A DNA stretch of 64,000 nucleotides from Nocardia mikamii NBRC 108933 (GCF_001613505.1 NZ_BDCM01000010.1:62001-126000), one strand, 5' to 3'. Positions 17,759 to 26,692 are shown, counted from the stretch's first letter. Notes: a model not told the origin generated them from the letters alone. Numbers and translations: made by a program.

Positions 17759-18100
17759 ATGGATCGTTGGCAATATTTCCTGGTGCTGGCCGCCTGCCTG
17801 ATCACCACGGCGCCACTGGAATTCCTCGGCTCCGGTGTGTATCGCAGGCCCCGGCGACTTGCCGCGGCTCTGACACCGGCTTCGGTCTTCATCGTCTGGG
17901 ATCTCATGGCGATCGCCGCCGGCGTCTGGGATTTCTCCGCCCGCTACCTCGTCGGGGTTCGGCTGCCCGGCGCGATCCCGCTCGAGGAAGTGCTGTTCTT
18001 CATCGTCATCCCCCTGTGCGGGCTGCTGACCTTCTCCGCGGTCGAAAGGCTGCTGGCCATTCGCCCGCGCGGCCGGGCCGGAAAGGAAGTGGAGAAATGA
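17759..18100 (+). CDS. crtYc: Lycopene beta-cyclase subunit, first half of the heterodimeric type
   Basis: This 113-aa membrane protein has three helices and the heterodimeric cyclase (CarR/CrtYc) signature: PLEFLGSGVYRRP near the start and PGAIPLEEVLFFIVIPLCG near the end, with the PLEE acids thought to be catalytic. It works with the next gene product to cyclise the ends of lycopene. Its stop overlaps the next start by ATGA, which supports equimolar synthesis. Confidence 0.9.
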   Translation: MDRWQYFLVLAACLITTAPLEFLGSGVYRRPRRLAAALTPASVFIVWDLMAIAAGVWDFSARYLVGVRLPGAIPLEEVLFFIVIPLCGLLTFSAVERLLAIRPRGRAGKEVEK

Positions 18101-18423
18101 CCCTGCATGGAATGGGATACACCCTGCCCGCGGTGTGCGCGCTGGTGGTGGTGTGCGCGGCGGAATATGTGTGGCTGCGGACCGGACTGTTCCGCCGGCC
18201 GGCGTATTGGCTGACCATGATCATTGTGCTCGTCGTCCAGATCCCGGTGGACGGCTGGCTGACCAAGCTGGACGCGCCGATCGTACGGTACGACGCCGAC
18301 CAGATCCTCGGTCTGCGATTCCCCTGGGATATCCCGGTCGAGGATTTCCTGTTCGGTTTCGCGTTGGTGACATCGGTTCTGCTGGCCTGGGAACGGGCTC
18401 GGCGACGGGAGCCCGCACAATGA
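18097..18423 (+). CDS. crtYd: Lycopene beta-cyclase subunit, second half of the heterodimeric type
   Basis: This 108-aa membrane protein has three helices. FPWDIPVEDFLFGFALV matches the PxE(E/D)xxF cyclase motif and is the counterpart of PLEE in the partner subunit. It starts by ATGA overlap with crtYc and ends by ATGA overlap with crtU. Decaprenoxanthin-type CrtYe/Yf proteins have the same layout, but the aromatic-ring enzyme downstream argues for a beta-cyclase. Confidence 0.88.
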   Translation: MTLHGMGYTLPAVCALVVVCAAEYVWLRTGLFRRPAYWLTMIIVLVVQIPVDGWLTKLDAPIVRYDADQILGLRFPWDIPVEDFLFGFALVTSVLLAWERARRREPAQ

Positions 18424-19997
18424 AACGGCACGCGACGGCGCCGGTCGATCGAGCCCGGGACCATCGGCGAGTGCACTACCCGGCCGCAGCGGGCCGACGG
18501 GATCTCGGACAGGAAGGGCGAGCGCCACACGCGGTCGTCGTGGGCGCCGGCATCGCGGGTTTGGCGGCCGCCACCGGCTTGGCCGAGCGTGGATTCCGAG
18601 TCGACGTGGTCGAACGCGAACGATACCTCGGTGGCCGGGTGGGCGGCTGGACGCAGCAGCTCGACGACGGCACACCGGTCGGCATGAATCGCGGGTTCCA
18701 CGCCTTCTTCGCCCAGTACTACAATCTGCGTAAACTGTTGGCGCGCAGTAACACTCGTCTACTTCGCCTGGACGACTATCCGCTCGTCGACGACCGGGGC
18801 CGCCGCGACACCTTCCGCGGGCTCCCCCGGACACCACCGTGGAACGCGCTCGCCTTCGCGCTGCGCAGTCCGACATTTCGCCTGCGTGACCTCCTGCGTA
18901 TGGACCCGCGCGCGGCCGCCCCGTTGGCCACGGTCTCGGTGCCGAGAATTTTCGACCGACTCGACCACCTGGATGCGGAAACCTTTCTCCGCGCGATCAA
19001 CTTTCCCGACGCCGCCCGCCACCTCGCCTTCGAAGTGTTTTCACGCAGTTTCTTCATCGAACCCGGCCGGATGTCGGCGGCGGAACTGGCCATGATGTTC
19101 CATATCTACTTCCTCGGCTCCAGCGAAGGCCTGTTCTTCGATGTCGCGCGGGACAACTTCGATGTCGGCCTGTGGACGCCCCTGGCGGAATACCTCTGCG
19201 GGGCGGGCGTGGCCGGCAGGCCTGGCCGCGCCGAGTTCCATACCGGCGTGACGATCGAGCGGATAGAAACCCGCGGTGCGGGTTTCCGGGTGATCGACGA
19301 CAACGACGCCGCACTGGACACCGACGCCGTGGTACTGGCCACCGACGTGAGCGGGCTGAAACGGCTCGTTTCCGCGTCGCCGGACCTGGGCGATACCGAA
19401 TGGCGTTCACGCATAACCGAATTGGCCACCGCACCGTCGTTCGCGGTGCATCGGCTGTGGCTCGATCGCCCGGTACGCGCGGATCGGCCGAGCTTCCTCG
19501 GCACCGGCAATCTCGATCCGCTCGACAACATCAGCGTCGTGCACCGATACGAGAAGCAGGCCGCGGCGTGGGCAGCGAGAACCGGCGGGAGCGTCATCGA
19601 ATTGCACGCCTACGCCGTGCGCGACGGCACATCCGTTCGCGCCGACACCGAGAAGCGCCTGCTGGAGCGGTTGCACGAGATCTACCCGGAAACAGCCCCC
19701 GCTCGGATCGAGGGACAAACCACGCTGTGGCGGCAAGACTGCCCGCGCTTCGCACCGGGAGACTTCGCCCGCAGACCCGGGGTGACGACACCGCATCCGC
19801 GGCTCGTGCTCGCGGGAGACGGTATCCGGGTCGATCTTCCGGTGGCCTTGATGGAACGCGCCGCGACGACCGGATGGATCGCCGCCAATACCCTGCTGGC
19901 GCGGTGGGGTGCGGCCGGGCACGATTTGCATACGGTGCCCTCCCAGGGGCGGTCATGGGCATTGCGCACGCTCGCGACGCGCGGGAGGACATCCTGA
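18420..19997 (+). CDS. crtU: Carotene desaturase/methyltransferase (aromatic end-ring synthase, isorenieratene type)
   Basis: This 525-aa FAD enzyme has its dinucleotide motif VVVGAGIAGLAAATGL at about 39-54. MNRGFHAFFAQYYNLR and the following FFIEPGRMSAAELAMMFHIY segment are typical of CrtU, which desaturates a beta-ring and shifts a methyl group to give a phi-ring. The C-terminal LAGDGIRVDLPVALMERA is the second FAD contact. A 35-residue basic N-terminal extension precedes the Rossmann fold. The position after the cyclase genes fits conversion of beta-carotene to isorenieratene. A plain phytoene desaturase (CrtI) is less likely from these motifs. Confidence 0.85.
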   Translation: MKRHATAPVDRARDHRRVHYPAAAGRRDLGQEGRAPHAVVVGAGIAGLAAATGLAERGFRVDVVERERYLGGRVGGWTQQLDDGTPVGMNRGFHAFFAQYYNLRKLLARSNTRLLRLDDYPLVDDRGRRDTFRGLPRTPPWNALAFALRSPTFRLRDLLRMDPRAAAPLATVSVPRIFDRLDHLDAETFLRAINFPDAARHLAFEVFSRSFFIEPGRMSAAELAMMFHIYFLGSSEGLFFDVARDNFDVGLWTPLAEYLCGAGVAGRPGRAEFHTGVTIERIETRGAGFRVIDDNDAALDTDAVVLATDVSGLKRLVSASPDLGDTEWRSRITELATAPSFAVHRLWLDRPVRADRPSFLGTGNLDPLDNISVVHRYEKQAAAWAARTGGSVIELHAYAVRDGTSVRADTEKRLLERLHEIYPETAPARIEGQTTLWRQDCPRFAPGDFARRPGVTTPHPRLVLAGDGIRVDLPVALMERAATTGWIAANTLLARWGAAGHDLHTVPSQGRSWALRTLATRGRTS

Positions 19998-21034
19998 TGA
20001 GCACCGGTCCCGACCCGTCGCGGCGATCCAGACACTCTCCCCTGCAACGGTTCTCCGCCGAACAATGGGCGCAGCAGCAGCCCACCTACCGCGACGCGGA
20101 CCCCGCGTTGATCGGCGCCGTACTGCGGTGGTCGCAGAAGCAGCCTTCGGGGAATTGGTATGTCTTCGCCGCCAGCCACAGCATTCGCCGCGACCGGCCC
20201 TACGGCACCACCGTCGGCGGGGTCGAGATCGTGGCGTGGCGCGACGGACGGAACACACTGCACGTGGGCCCCGGAGCCTGCCCTCATCTGGGCGCCGACC
20301 TGGCGACCGCGCGAGTCGACGATGCCACGCTGATCTGCCGGTGGCACGGTATGCGGGTCGGTGCCAACGGCTCCGCGCGGTGGTGCCCGTTGCCCAGTCA
20401 CGACGACGGCGTGCTGGCCTGGGTGCGGTTGGACGCGCTCGGTGAGGAAACCCCGACCGACGCACCGATACTCGGCGCCCGGCCCGCCGACTGCACCGTG
20501 CACGCGGTCACCCGCCTGGTAGGGGTGTGCGAACCGGCCGACATCGTCGCCAATCGGCTCGACCCCTGGCACGGCGCCTGGTTTCATCCCTATTCGTTCG
20601 CCCGCCTGCACGTGACACAAACACCGCCGCGCACCGGAATCACCGCGGACAACCACCGGTTCGTTCTGGCGGTCACCTTCCGAATAGCCCGCGGCATCGG
20701 CGTACCCGTCGAGGCCGAGTTCACCAGCCCGGACCCACGCACGATCGTGATGCGGATCGTGTCCGGCGAAGGCGCGGGCAGCGTCGTCGAAACCCACGCC
20801 ACGCCACTGGGTCCCGGCTCCGACGGCCTGCCCCGCACCGCAGTCGTCGAAGCCGTCGTGGCCGACTCCGAACGTCCGGGTTTCCGGTATGCGCGCCGGG
20901 CGACACCGCTGCTGCGACCGCTCATGAACTACGCGATGCGGCGACTGTGGCGCGACGACCTCGCCTACGCCGAGCGCCGCTACCATCTGCGCCGAGCGAA
21001 GTCCTCTCCCCGGCCACCGCAACCACACTCGTGA
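19997..21034 (+). CDS. Rieske non-heme iron oxygenase of the carotenoid operon (DUF5914-like)
   Basis: This 345-aa protein starts one base inside the crtU stop (TGATG). The Rieske [2Fe-2S] ligands are C95-x-H97 and C114-x2-H117. Residues 186-197 read NRLDPWHGAWFH, giving D189-x2-H192-x4-H197, the mononuclear-iron motif of ring-hydroxylating oxygenases. It is therefore probably an oxygenase, not just an electron carrier. No reductase gene lies in the operon, so electrons must come from elsewhere. The likely substrate is the aromatic or beta-ring carotenoid; a hydroxyl made here would be the acceptor for the glycosyltransferase of gene 1. The last two statements are inference. Confidence 0.85.
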   Translation: MSTGPDPSRRSRHSPLQRFSAEQWAQQQPTYRDADPALIGAVLRWSQKQPSGNWYVFAASHSIRRDRPYGTTVGGVEIVAWRDGRNTLHVGPGACPHLGADLATARVDDATLICRWHGMRVGANGSARWCPLPSHDDGVLAWVRLDALGEETPTDAPILGARPADCTVHAVTRLVGVCEPADIVANRLDPWHGAWFHPYSFARLHVTQTPPRTGITADNHRFVLAVTFRIARGIGVPVEAEFTSPDPRTIVMRIVSGEGAGSVVETHATPLGPGSDGLPRTAVVEAVVADSERPGFRYARRATPLLRPLMNYAMRRLWRDDLAYAERRYHLRRAKSSPRPPQPHS

Positions 21035-21040
21035 CGATCA

Positions 21041-21056
21041 CGCGGCTTTCGCCGCG
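21041..21056 (+). terminator. Short hairpin after the carotenoid operon
   Basis: CGCGGC at 21041-21046 pairs with GCCGCG at 21051-21056 around a TTTC loop, 7 nt after the operon stop. It is a modest stem without a T-run, so termination is plausible but not certain. Confidence 0.4.
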
Positions 21057-21139
21057 ATGTCACAGTCTGCGAGTCTGTTCCGTCGACTCTGTAGCGGGCA
21101 CCAACGGGTGCCGCAACCGCCGAGACCTACGGAGTTCCG

Positions 21140-21703
21140 ATGACCGCTTCCGCGCAGGCCGCCCCTGTCCTTGTTCGTGCCGATGAGGCCGAGAACCTCC
21201 AGGATGGCGCGCTGAGCATGATCACTCTCCTCGCCGACGCCGGACAGACCGGCGGCGCGCTGACCGCCAACAAGGCGACCCTGCGCAAGGGCTCCCCCGG
21301 AGCCCCGGCGCATTTTCACACCGCCGCGACCGAAATGTTTCTGGTGCTGGACGGCTCCGCGCGAATTCTGCTGGGCGAGAAGATCGTCCGTCTCGAACGA
21401 GGTGATTTCCTGACGGTGCCGCCCACAGTCCCCCATGCGTTCGCCCCGGCCGCCGGGGCCGATGCCGAACTACTCGTGGTCTTCACTCCGGGGTTGCACA
21501 GGTTCGACTACTACCGGCTGCTCGAACGGATTCATCACGGCGCGGCGAGCGTCGAGGAGATCAGGGCGAGCTCGCAACGCTACGACAACCACTACGTCGA
21601 CAGCCCGGTATGGCGAAATGAGCTCGCCGACGCCTGTGTATCCGCGAAGCCGCCGCGTTTCCAGGCAATTTCGGTCCGCGCGTTAGATGAGCGTGGACGG
21701 TAG
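21140..21703 (+). CDS. Cupin-domain protein
   Basis: This 187-aa protein has CGGAG ahead of its ATG. The cupin core is visible: PAHFHTAATEMFLVLDG carries the first metal-binding His pair and Glu, and PPTVPHAFAP carries the second-motif His. A helical C-terminal third (FDYYRLLERIHHG onward) follows. Quercetinase- or isomerase-like functions are possible; the reaction cannot be read. It lies downstream of the carotenoid operon in the same direction, separated by a hairpin. Confidence 0.82.
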   Translation: MTASAQAAPVLVRADEAENLQDGALSMITLLADAGQTGGALTANKATLRKGSPGAPAHFHTAATEMFLVLDGSARILLGEKIVRLERGDFLTVPPTVPHAFAPAAGADAELLVVFTPGLHRFDYYRLLERIHHGAASVEEIRASSQRYDNHYVDSPVWRNELADACVSAKPPRFQAISVRALDERGR

Positions 21704-22408
21704 AGCCGACGACGGGACGAGTGTTGCCAAGTCGACGAGTTCTCTATGCTCGCCATGAACACGGGTGACGTTCTCCGCAATGAAATCCGCTGCGCGACCG
21801 TACCGTTCGGCAAAGCGGGCCCTCGTGGTGCAGCAGCCATAGAGATCAAACTGCGGCCGGACCCGCATCCGCGGAGCTGCGGCGAGACCACAGCGGAACA
21901 TCCCAGCGGGTGAGAAGTGCGTGGCGTCGTCTGGTTCGTTCGATCAGGTAGGTGGGCAGGAAGCCGACGCCGGGCCCCACGGCAAGCAGAGCGGCACTGA
22001 CAATCGGAGATGCGTCGTGCCTTCGGGCCGTGCGTAGGAGCTGACCCTGCTATGACCACCGTGCTGACTGTCTGTCCACACCGGAGGAAGACTCGTGCAA
22101 GCCGAGTGACCGAACCGGCCAGTCGCCTCCCGGGGCCAACGATCGACCGTGCCGGCCGACCGCAGCACATCCGAATCCGTTGTGCTGATTCACCGTTTGT
22201 CGAACGACACCATCAGCTGGAATCGAACACGACGAGCTGACATCGGCTCCGGTAGCAATCCACGAAGTACGCGACGCACTCGACCCCGCCCACGCCAACC
22301 CACCGACGTGCACGATCGTCCTTCCTCTCCCGGGACTCCCGCCCCGGTCGCGCAACGAAAACCCGGACAGGTCGCGCAGATTTGAGTGCACGGTCGTACA
22401 CTGAAAAC
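21704..22408. other. Intergenic region with probable gene remnants
   Basis: In 705 bp I find no intact gene. On the minus strand, 21846-22016 reads like the C-terminus of a LysR-type regulator (listed separately). Another minus frame ending at 21683 reads FDLYGCCTTRARFAERYGRAA and onward with protein-like composition but no recognisable family. The right end holds the promoter of the next gene (TACACT at 22397-22402). Confidence 0.4.
21846..22016 (-). pseudogene. Remnant of a LysR-type regulator (C-terminal fragment)
   Basis: The frame reads DASPIVSAALLAVGPGVGFL followed by PTYLIERTRRRHALL, which resembles the last part of a LysR substrate-binding domain. A TAG stop upstream and the lack of the helix-turn-helix part show it is not intact. 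The match is by eye and short. Confidence 0.3.
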
Positions 22409-23650
22409 GTGAGCGATCGGCAACAGTCGGAGATCGAGGCGCTGGCCCGGCTGGCGGGCGATGAACTCGGCGGTGCTGTCGACGGCATCGCCACGGTGCA
22501 TCGCGCCATCTCCGATCACGTCTTCACCGCCGTGCGGCTCGGGGTCGGCCCCGCCGCGCGGCCGGCACAGCTGATGCACGACACCATCGCCGACACCATG
22601 TACCGGCTCGTGAGCGGTTCCGCGGTGTCGGCGGGCAAGCTGGCCGAACATGCCGCAACGTGGTCCGGGGTACCGGCCCCGTCGCGTACTGTTTTCGGCT
22701 CCGGCTTCCTCGCTGCCCTGCAGGGCTTGATCGGCGACACTCTCGCGCAGCAGCGACCGATCCTCGCCACTCCCATGACATTTCGGTCCGACGGCGAGCC
22801 GACGGAGCCGGAACAGCTCGCCGAGCACATCACGAACCCGAGCGGTCGGCTCGTAATCTTCCTGCACGGCCTGGCGGAAACCGAACACGCGTGGCGTCTC
22901 GGCGGCAGACCGACCTATGCCGAACGACTCGAGGCCGACCTCGGCTGCACCTCCCTTCAGGTGCGGTACAACAGCGGTCTGCACATCTTCGAGAACGCCC
23001 GGCAACTGAACGATCTGTTACAGCGCCTCGTCGAGCACTGGCCGGTCGAGGTAGAACAGGTGTCGCTGGTGGGCCATTCGATGGGTGGGCTCATCGCCCG
23101 CGGCGCCTGCTTCGACGCCGCCGAGGAGGAGCGTTCCTGGGTACGCCACGTGCGCCAGCTGGTCTGCCTCGGATCACCTCATCTGGGTGCGCCGCTCGAG
23201 CAATTCGTCCATTACCTCTCCGCAGCACTGGTCCGCGTACCCGAGACCCGCCCCTTCGGACGACTGCTCCGCCGCCGCAGTGCGGGCATCCGCGATCTGC
23301 GCCATGGTTCACTGGTCGATCAGGACTGGGACGACGCGGACGCGGACGCGTTACACCGCCGCGCGATCCGCGAGATCCCGCTTCTCGAGGGAGCCGATCA
23401 CTACTTCGTCACCGCGACCATAACTCGCAGTCCGCACCATCCCCTGGGCCGCATCATCGGCGACGGTTTGGTGCTGACTACGAGCGGTTCGGGCCGAAAT
23501 CGCGCCCGGCGCATCGGTTTCGACGACAACAACGGCATGCACCTGCCGGGGGCGAATCATTTCACCCTGCTCAACCACGAGGCAGTCTATGAAGCCTTGA
23601 CCCACTGGCTGTGCGGCGAGCGCGAACAGAAGTCGCTACGTTCAGGCTGA
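22409..23650 (+). CDS. Alpha/beta hydrolase, lipase/esterase-like
   Basis: The GTG at 22409 lies 6 nt after TACACT, so the transcript is probably leaderless; an upstream in-frame start at 22382 would include the promoter. The 413-aa product has a helical N-terminal 130 residues, an oxyanion-hole HG at 153-154 (FLHGLAETEHAW) and nucleophile Ser224 in VGHSMGGLIA. A His near the C-terminus (GANHFTLLNH) completes a plausible triad. PGAP1-like lipases share the GHSMGG and LVCLGSPHLG stretches. No signal peptide is present, so it is cytoplasmic. The substrate is unknown. Confidence 0.88.
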   Translation: MSDRQQSEIEALARLAGDELGGAVDGIATVHRAISDHVFTAVRLGVGPAARPAQLMHDTIADTMYRLVSGSAVSAGKLAEHAATWSGVPAPSRTVFGSGFLAALQGLIGDTLAQQRPILATPMTFRSDGEPTEPEQLAEHITNPSGRLVIFLHGLAETEHAWRLGGRPTYAERLEADLGCTSLQVRYNSGLHIFENARQLNDLLQRLVEHWPVEVEQVSLVGHSMGGLIARGACFDAAEEERSWVRHVRQLVCLGSPHLGAPLEQFVHYLSAALVRVPETRPFGRLLRRRSAGIRDLRHGSLVDQDWDDADADALHRRAIREIPLLEGADHYFVTATITRSPHHPLGRIIGDGLVLTTSGSGRNRARRIGFDDNNGMHLPGANHFTLLNHEAVYEALTHWLCGEREQKSLRSG

Positions 23651-23783
23651 GTCGAACGACATCGAACCACCGGCCGCAAGATACGCCGACCCCGTCCGGC
23701 ACTGCGCACGGCGAATACGTAGGCCTCCGTGCTGCGATCCATGATGAAGTAGTCCCCCATCGGCGCGAGACGGAAGGAACGCC

Positions 23784-24830
23784 GTGAGCCTCGGCACCAG
23801 GATCCTGACGACCGCGATACAGGCAGCGGGCGCCCGCGCACTGTCGATGCCCTCGGCGTGGTGGTCGCCGCTGGCGCCCAGACGTCCCGTCGTCGACGGC
23901 CAGCGACTCTCCCCCCGCCTGCACGTGTTGGCCACCCTCGGAAAACGCGAACTACTCGCCCGACGGCCTCCGTCACCGTCCAGTCGAGCCCGCTTCGATG
24001 CCCTGACACGCATCGCCGGCGGCATCGACCACACCGATGTCGCTGTCACCACCATCCCGATGAGCAGTCCGGCCGGGTCGCTCAGCGCGCGACTGTATGA
24101 ACCCCCAGAACTGCAGCGACCATGCGGTCTGCTGGTTTACGTGCACGGCGGCGGCTGGCATCTGGGCAGCGCCGCCGGTTTCGACACACCCGCCCGGCTC
24201 CTGGCCGCGCGCGGCGGCGTCACCGTGCTGTCGGTCGACTACCGGCTCGCGCCGGAACACCCGTTCCCCGCGGCATTCGACGATGTACTCGCCGCGTACC
24301 GTTTCGCCGTCGATCACGCATCGGACTGGAGTGTCGACAGCACCCGCATCGCGATCGGCGGCGACAGCGCCGGCGGCAACCTGGCAGCGGCGATCGCCCT
24401 GCATCTCGGTGCGGACTCCCGATACCGACCGGCTCTGGCCGTGTTGCTGTATCCGGTGGTCGACACCAGCATGGATGGCTACCGATCCAGCGACCTGTTC
24501 TCCGTCCCCTTGGATCGCGGCTGCGTCGAACGAGCCCTGACTTGGTACCTCCCCGACCCGCACACCGCCCTCGACCCACGAGTGTGTGTGCTGCACGCGC
24601 CGAATTTGAACCTCATGCCCGACACGCACATCGCCACCGCCGGAATGGACGTCCTGCGCGACCAAGGCGAAGCCCTGGCCCATCGACTCGACGACCTCGC
24701 CGTACCGGTATCGCTCGAGCGCTACGACAACCTGCCACACGGATTCGCCACCATGCTCGCAGATCCCGACGCACGCGCCGCCACCGAAGACATCGCTGAC
24801 GCCGTCCACGCACGAATAGGCGAGCCCTAG
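23784..24830 (+). CDS. Hormone-sensitive-lipase family esterase (alpha/beta hydrolase fold-3)
   Basis: The GTG at 23784 follows GAAGGAAC. The 348-aa product has the HSL oxyanion motif HGGGW (121-125), YRLAPEHPFPAA, nucleophile Ser195 in GGDSAGGN, and a C-terminal His in LPHGF. All family landmarks are intact. Mycobacterial Lip proteins of this type hydrolyse short to medium acyl esters in the cytoplasm. It is 133 bp downstream of another hydrolase in the same direction and may be cotranscribed with it. Confidence 0.92.
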   Translation: MSLGTRILTTAIQAAGARALSMPSAWWSPLAPRRPVVDGQRLSPRLHVLATLGKRELLARRPPSPSSRARFDALTRIAGGIDHTDVAVTTIPMSSPAGSLSARLYEPPELQRPCGLLVYVHGGGWHLGSAAGFDTPARLLAARGGVTVLSVDYRLAPEHPFPAAFDDVLAAYRFAVDHASDWSVDSTRIAIGGDSAGGNLAAAIALHLGADSRYRPALAVLLYPVVDTSMDGYRSSDLFSVPLDRGCVERALTWYLPDPHTALDPRVCVLHAPNLNLMPDTHIATAGMDVLRDQGEALAHRLDDLAVPVSLERYDNLPHGFATMLADPDARAATEDIADAVHARIGEP

Positions 24831-24878
24831 CACCCCCGAACGGGGAGGTATCGAACGCAAGCACTTTCGGTTCGGTCG

Positions 24879-25772
24879 TCAGCAGCATCGGCCGGAGTGG
24901 ATCTGCCCATAGCCGTGGTCGGCGCCTTCACCGACCTGGCCGAAGCGTGCTAGGTAGTGCCAGACCTTTTTGAGGTCCTGAGGGTCGTAGCGGTTGGTTC
25001 GTGCGGCATCTCCGATGATTCGAGGGTTCAGTTGGCCGTCGACGGCGATCCGGGCACCCAGTTCGACGTATCGCGGCCCCCGGAACGCGGGGTGACGGCG
25101 GAGTTGGTCCACGCTGAGTCGAAATCCCGGATGCCACTCGATCCGGCACCGTAACCGGCTCGCGGCCTGGGCTACGGAGGTGTTGCGGTAGCTGGGATCC
25201 AGGACGAGTGCCTCCACGTCGCGGTCGAATCGGACCGGTCCGTGTACGTGTGCCTCGATGTGACCGTCGAGGACGTCGAGGCCACCTGCTTCGGCCAGTT
25301 CGATGAGCGAGAAGTGTTCGGCTACAGCGAAATCGGCGGGTTCGGTGGAGCTGTCCGGGTAGCAGAACGTGGTACGCGTTAGGGTCTCGGCGGTGAGCCG
25401 GAAGAACGACGAACCGAACCGTGGCGCGCCGCCGTGCGGGTGGTCACGGAAGTTCAAGGCGCCGTAGACGGGCCGCTCGGCGGCGGCGACGTGATCGTAG
25501 GCGCCGGCGAAGATGCGATGTTCCCAGCGCCAACGATCCCCGCCCGGATACGCGGTCAAGCCGCCGTTGCCGACTCCGGTGGCGAACTGTGACAGATAGA
25601 CGCCGTCGTCAGCCATCTTCGCCAGGATCTGCTGCCTTGCCACGAGGCGGTCGGGATGAAAGTTCAGCGTGACGCGCAGGGCGGGATCCAGCGCAGGCCC
25701 GCGCGCCGAGGCGGCAACATGCCGGATCGCGCGCTGCTGCGGCGACTCGATGCTTCCCGGGTCAGGGCTCAC
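24879..25772 (-). CDS. DUF3626-family protein
   Basis: The GTG at 25772 overlaps the TGA of the small ORF upstream (GTGA). The 297-aa protein opens with QQRAIRHVAASARG, then LRVTLNFHPDR, and has many conserved His, Asp and Glu positions (HPHGGAPRFGSSFF, AHVHGPVRFDRDVEALVLDP), the appearance of the DUF3626 family. No function is established for the family that I can state. A longer open frame extends upstream but its codons look non-coding. It is cytoplasmic. Confidence 0.7.
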   Translation of the reverse strand: MSPDPGSIESPQQRAIRHVAASARGPALDPALRVTLNFHPDRLVARQQILAKMADDGVYLSQFATGVGNGGLTAYPGGDRWRWEHRIFAGAYDHVAAAERPVYGALNFRDHPHGGAPRFGSSFFRLTAETLTRTTFCYPDSSTEPADFAVAEHFSLIELAEAGGLDVLDGHIEAHVHGPVRFDRDVEALVLDPSYRNTSVAQAASRLRCRIEWHPGFRLSVDQLRRHPAFRGPRYVELGARIAVDGQLNPRIIGDAARTNRYDPQDLKKVWHYLARFGQVGEGADHGYGQIHSGRCC

Positions 25773-25894
25773 GACGCGGAGGGGGTCGCGTGCGCGGTGT
25801 CGACTTCGCCGTGGACCACGGCGAGGCTGACGCAGACCCCGCGGGCGATGTCGCGCAGCGATTGTCCCTCGGCGTGAGGTCCGACAAACGCCAT
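25769..25894 (-). CDS. Small ORF translationally coupled to the DUF3626 gene
   Basis: The ATG at 25894 is preceded by a good Shine-Dalgarno (GGAGG, about 7 nt upstream) and encodes 41 aa. Its TGA overlaps the GTG of the DUF3626 gene (GTGA). The product begins MAFVGPHAEG and has one amphipathic helix. It may be a real small protein, a leader that couples translation, or the remains of a longer N-terminus. No family is recognised. Confidence 0.45.
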   Translation of the reverse strand: MAFVGPHAEGQSLRDIARGVCVSLAVVHGEVDTAHATPSAS

Positions 25895-26083
25895 CCGTGA
25901 TCCTCCGAGCGTTGGTGAACGTGTTCGACAACCTCCCGGGAGGCTACCGGTAGAAGAACAGATTTTCGCGCGGGCAGGCAGGTCCGCAACATCCACGCCG
26001 ATCCCCGCGTCCGGTTGCGGACCTGGCCACGGGCCACCGGATCCGGATTCGATGACCGCCGCATCGCCCCGCAGGGCGGGGAA

Positions 26084-26692
26084 TCAGGCGCGACCGGCGG
26101 ACAATACGGGTGGGCACACCCATCTGCGGATGAATTCACGCAAGTCATCGTCGGATCGCGGTGGATTCGCCGGGTACTGCAGGAAACTGAGCCACACGCG
26201 CATCACCATCTCGGCCAGGCCCGGCATGGCGTCGTCGTCGAAACCGTGTGCCTCCCAATCGACATCGAGTCGGCGCAACATCTGCACCCCGAGCTCGACG
26301 GCGCCGGCCGACGTCGCCTCCCGCGTGAAGAGGTCCGTCTGCCCGGCGCGCACCATCAACCCGATCGCGGGCTCGTCGGGCAACACCCGCAGGCAGTAGA
26401 TGATGGTTTCGGTGATCGCTTCCGACGGCGTGTGGACATCGGCCAGGTCCGCCTTCATGCGATCAAGGAAGGCGGCGGCACCCGCGTTCGCGACCGCCAC
26501 CAGCATCTCGTCCACCGACGAGTAGTAGCGATAGACGGTTTGCCGGGTCACGCCCAGCTCGGCCGCGACGTCGGCCAATCGGGTCTTCTGAGCGCCGTAG
26601 CGTTCGACACAGCTCGCCGCGGCGCTCAGAATCCTGGCCCTCGCCTCATCGGAGTCCCGGGGCAGGTCTCCGTGCCACCCTCGAGTCCTCAT
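26084..26692 (-). CDS. TetR-family regulator
   Basis: The N-terminal helix-turn-helix of this 202-aa protein is typical (LADVAAELGVTRQTVYRYYS). The C-terminal domain is all helical and would bind a ligand. It is the last gene of the unit FAD monooxygenase, membrane protein, TetR, starting 23 bp after the membrane-protein stop. A palindrome in the operon promoter at 29547-29563 is the natural candidate operator, giving autoregulation. The ligand is unknown. Confidence 0.92.
   Translation of the reverse strand: MRTRGWHGDLPRDSDEARARILSAAASCVERYGAQKTRLADVAAELGVTRQTVYRYYSSVDEMLVAVANAGAAAFLDRMKADLADVHTPSEAITETIIYCLRVLPDEPAIGLMVRAGQTDLFTREATSAGAVELGVQMLRRLDVDWEAHGFDDDAMPGLAEMVMRVWLSFLQYPANPPRSDDDLREFIRRWVCPPVLSAGRA

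Noticed and set aside
21990..22006. TTGTCAGTG on the minus strand as a second PafBC site
   Set aside because: No TANNNT follows at 8 bp spacing and no gene start lies downstream.
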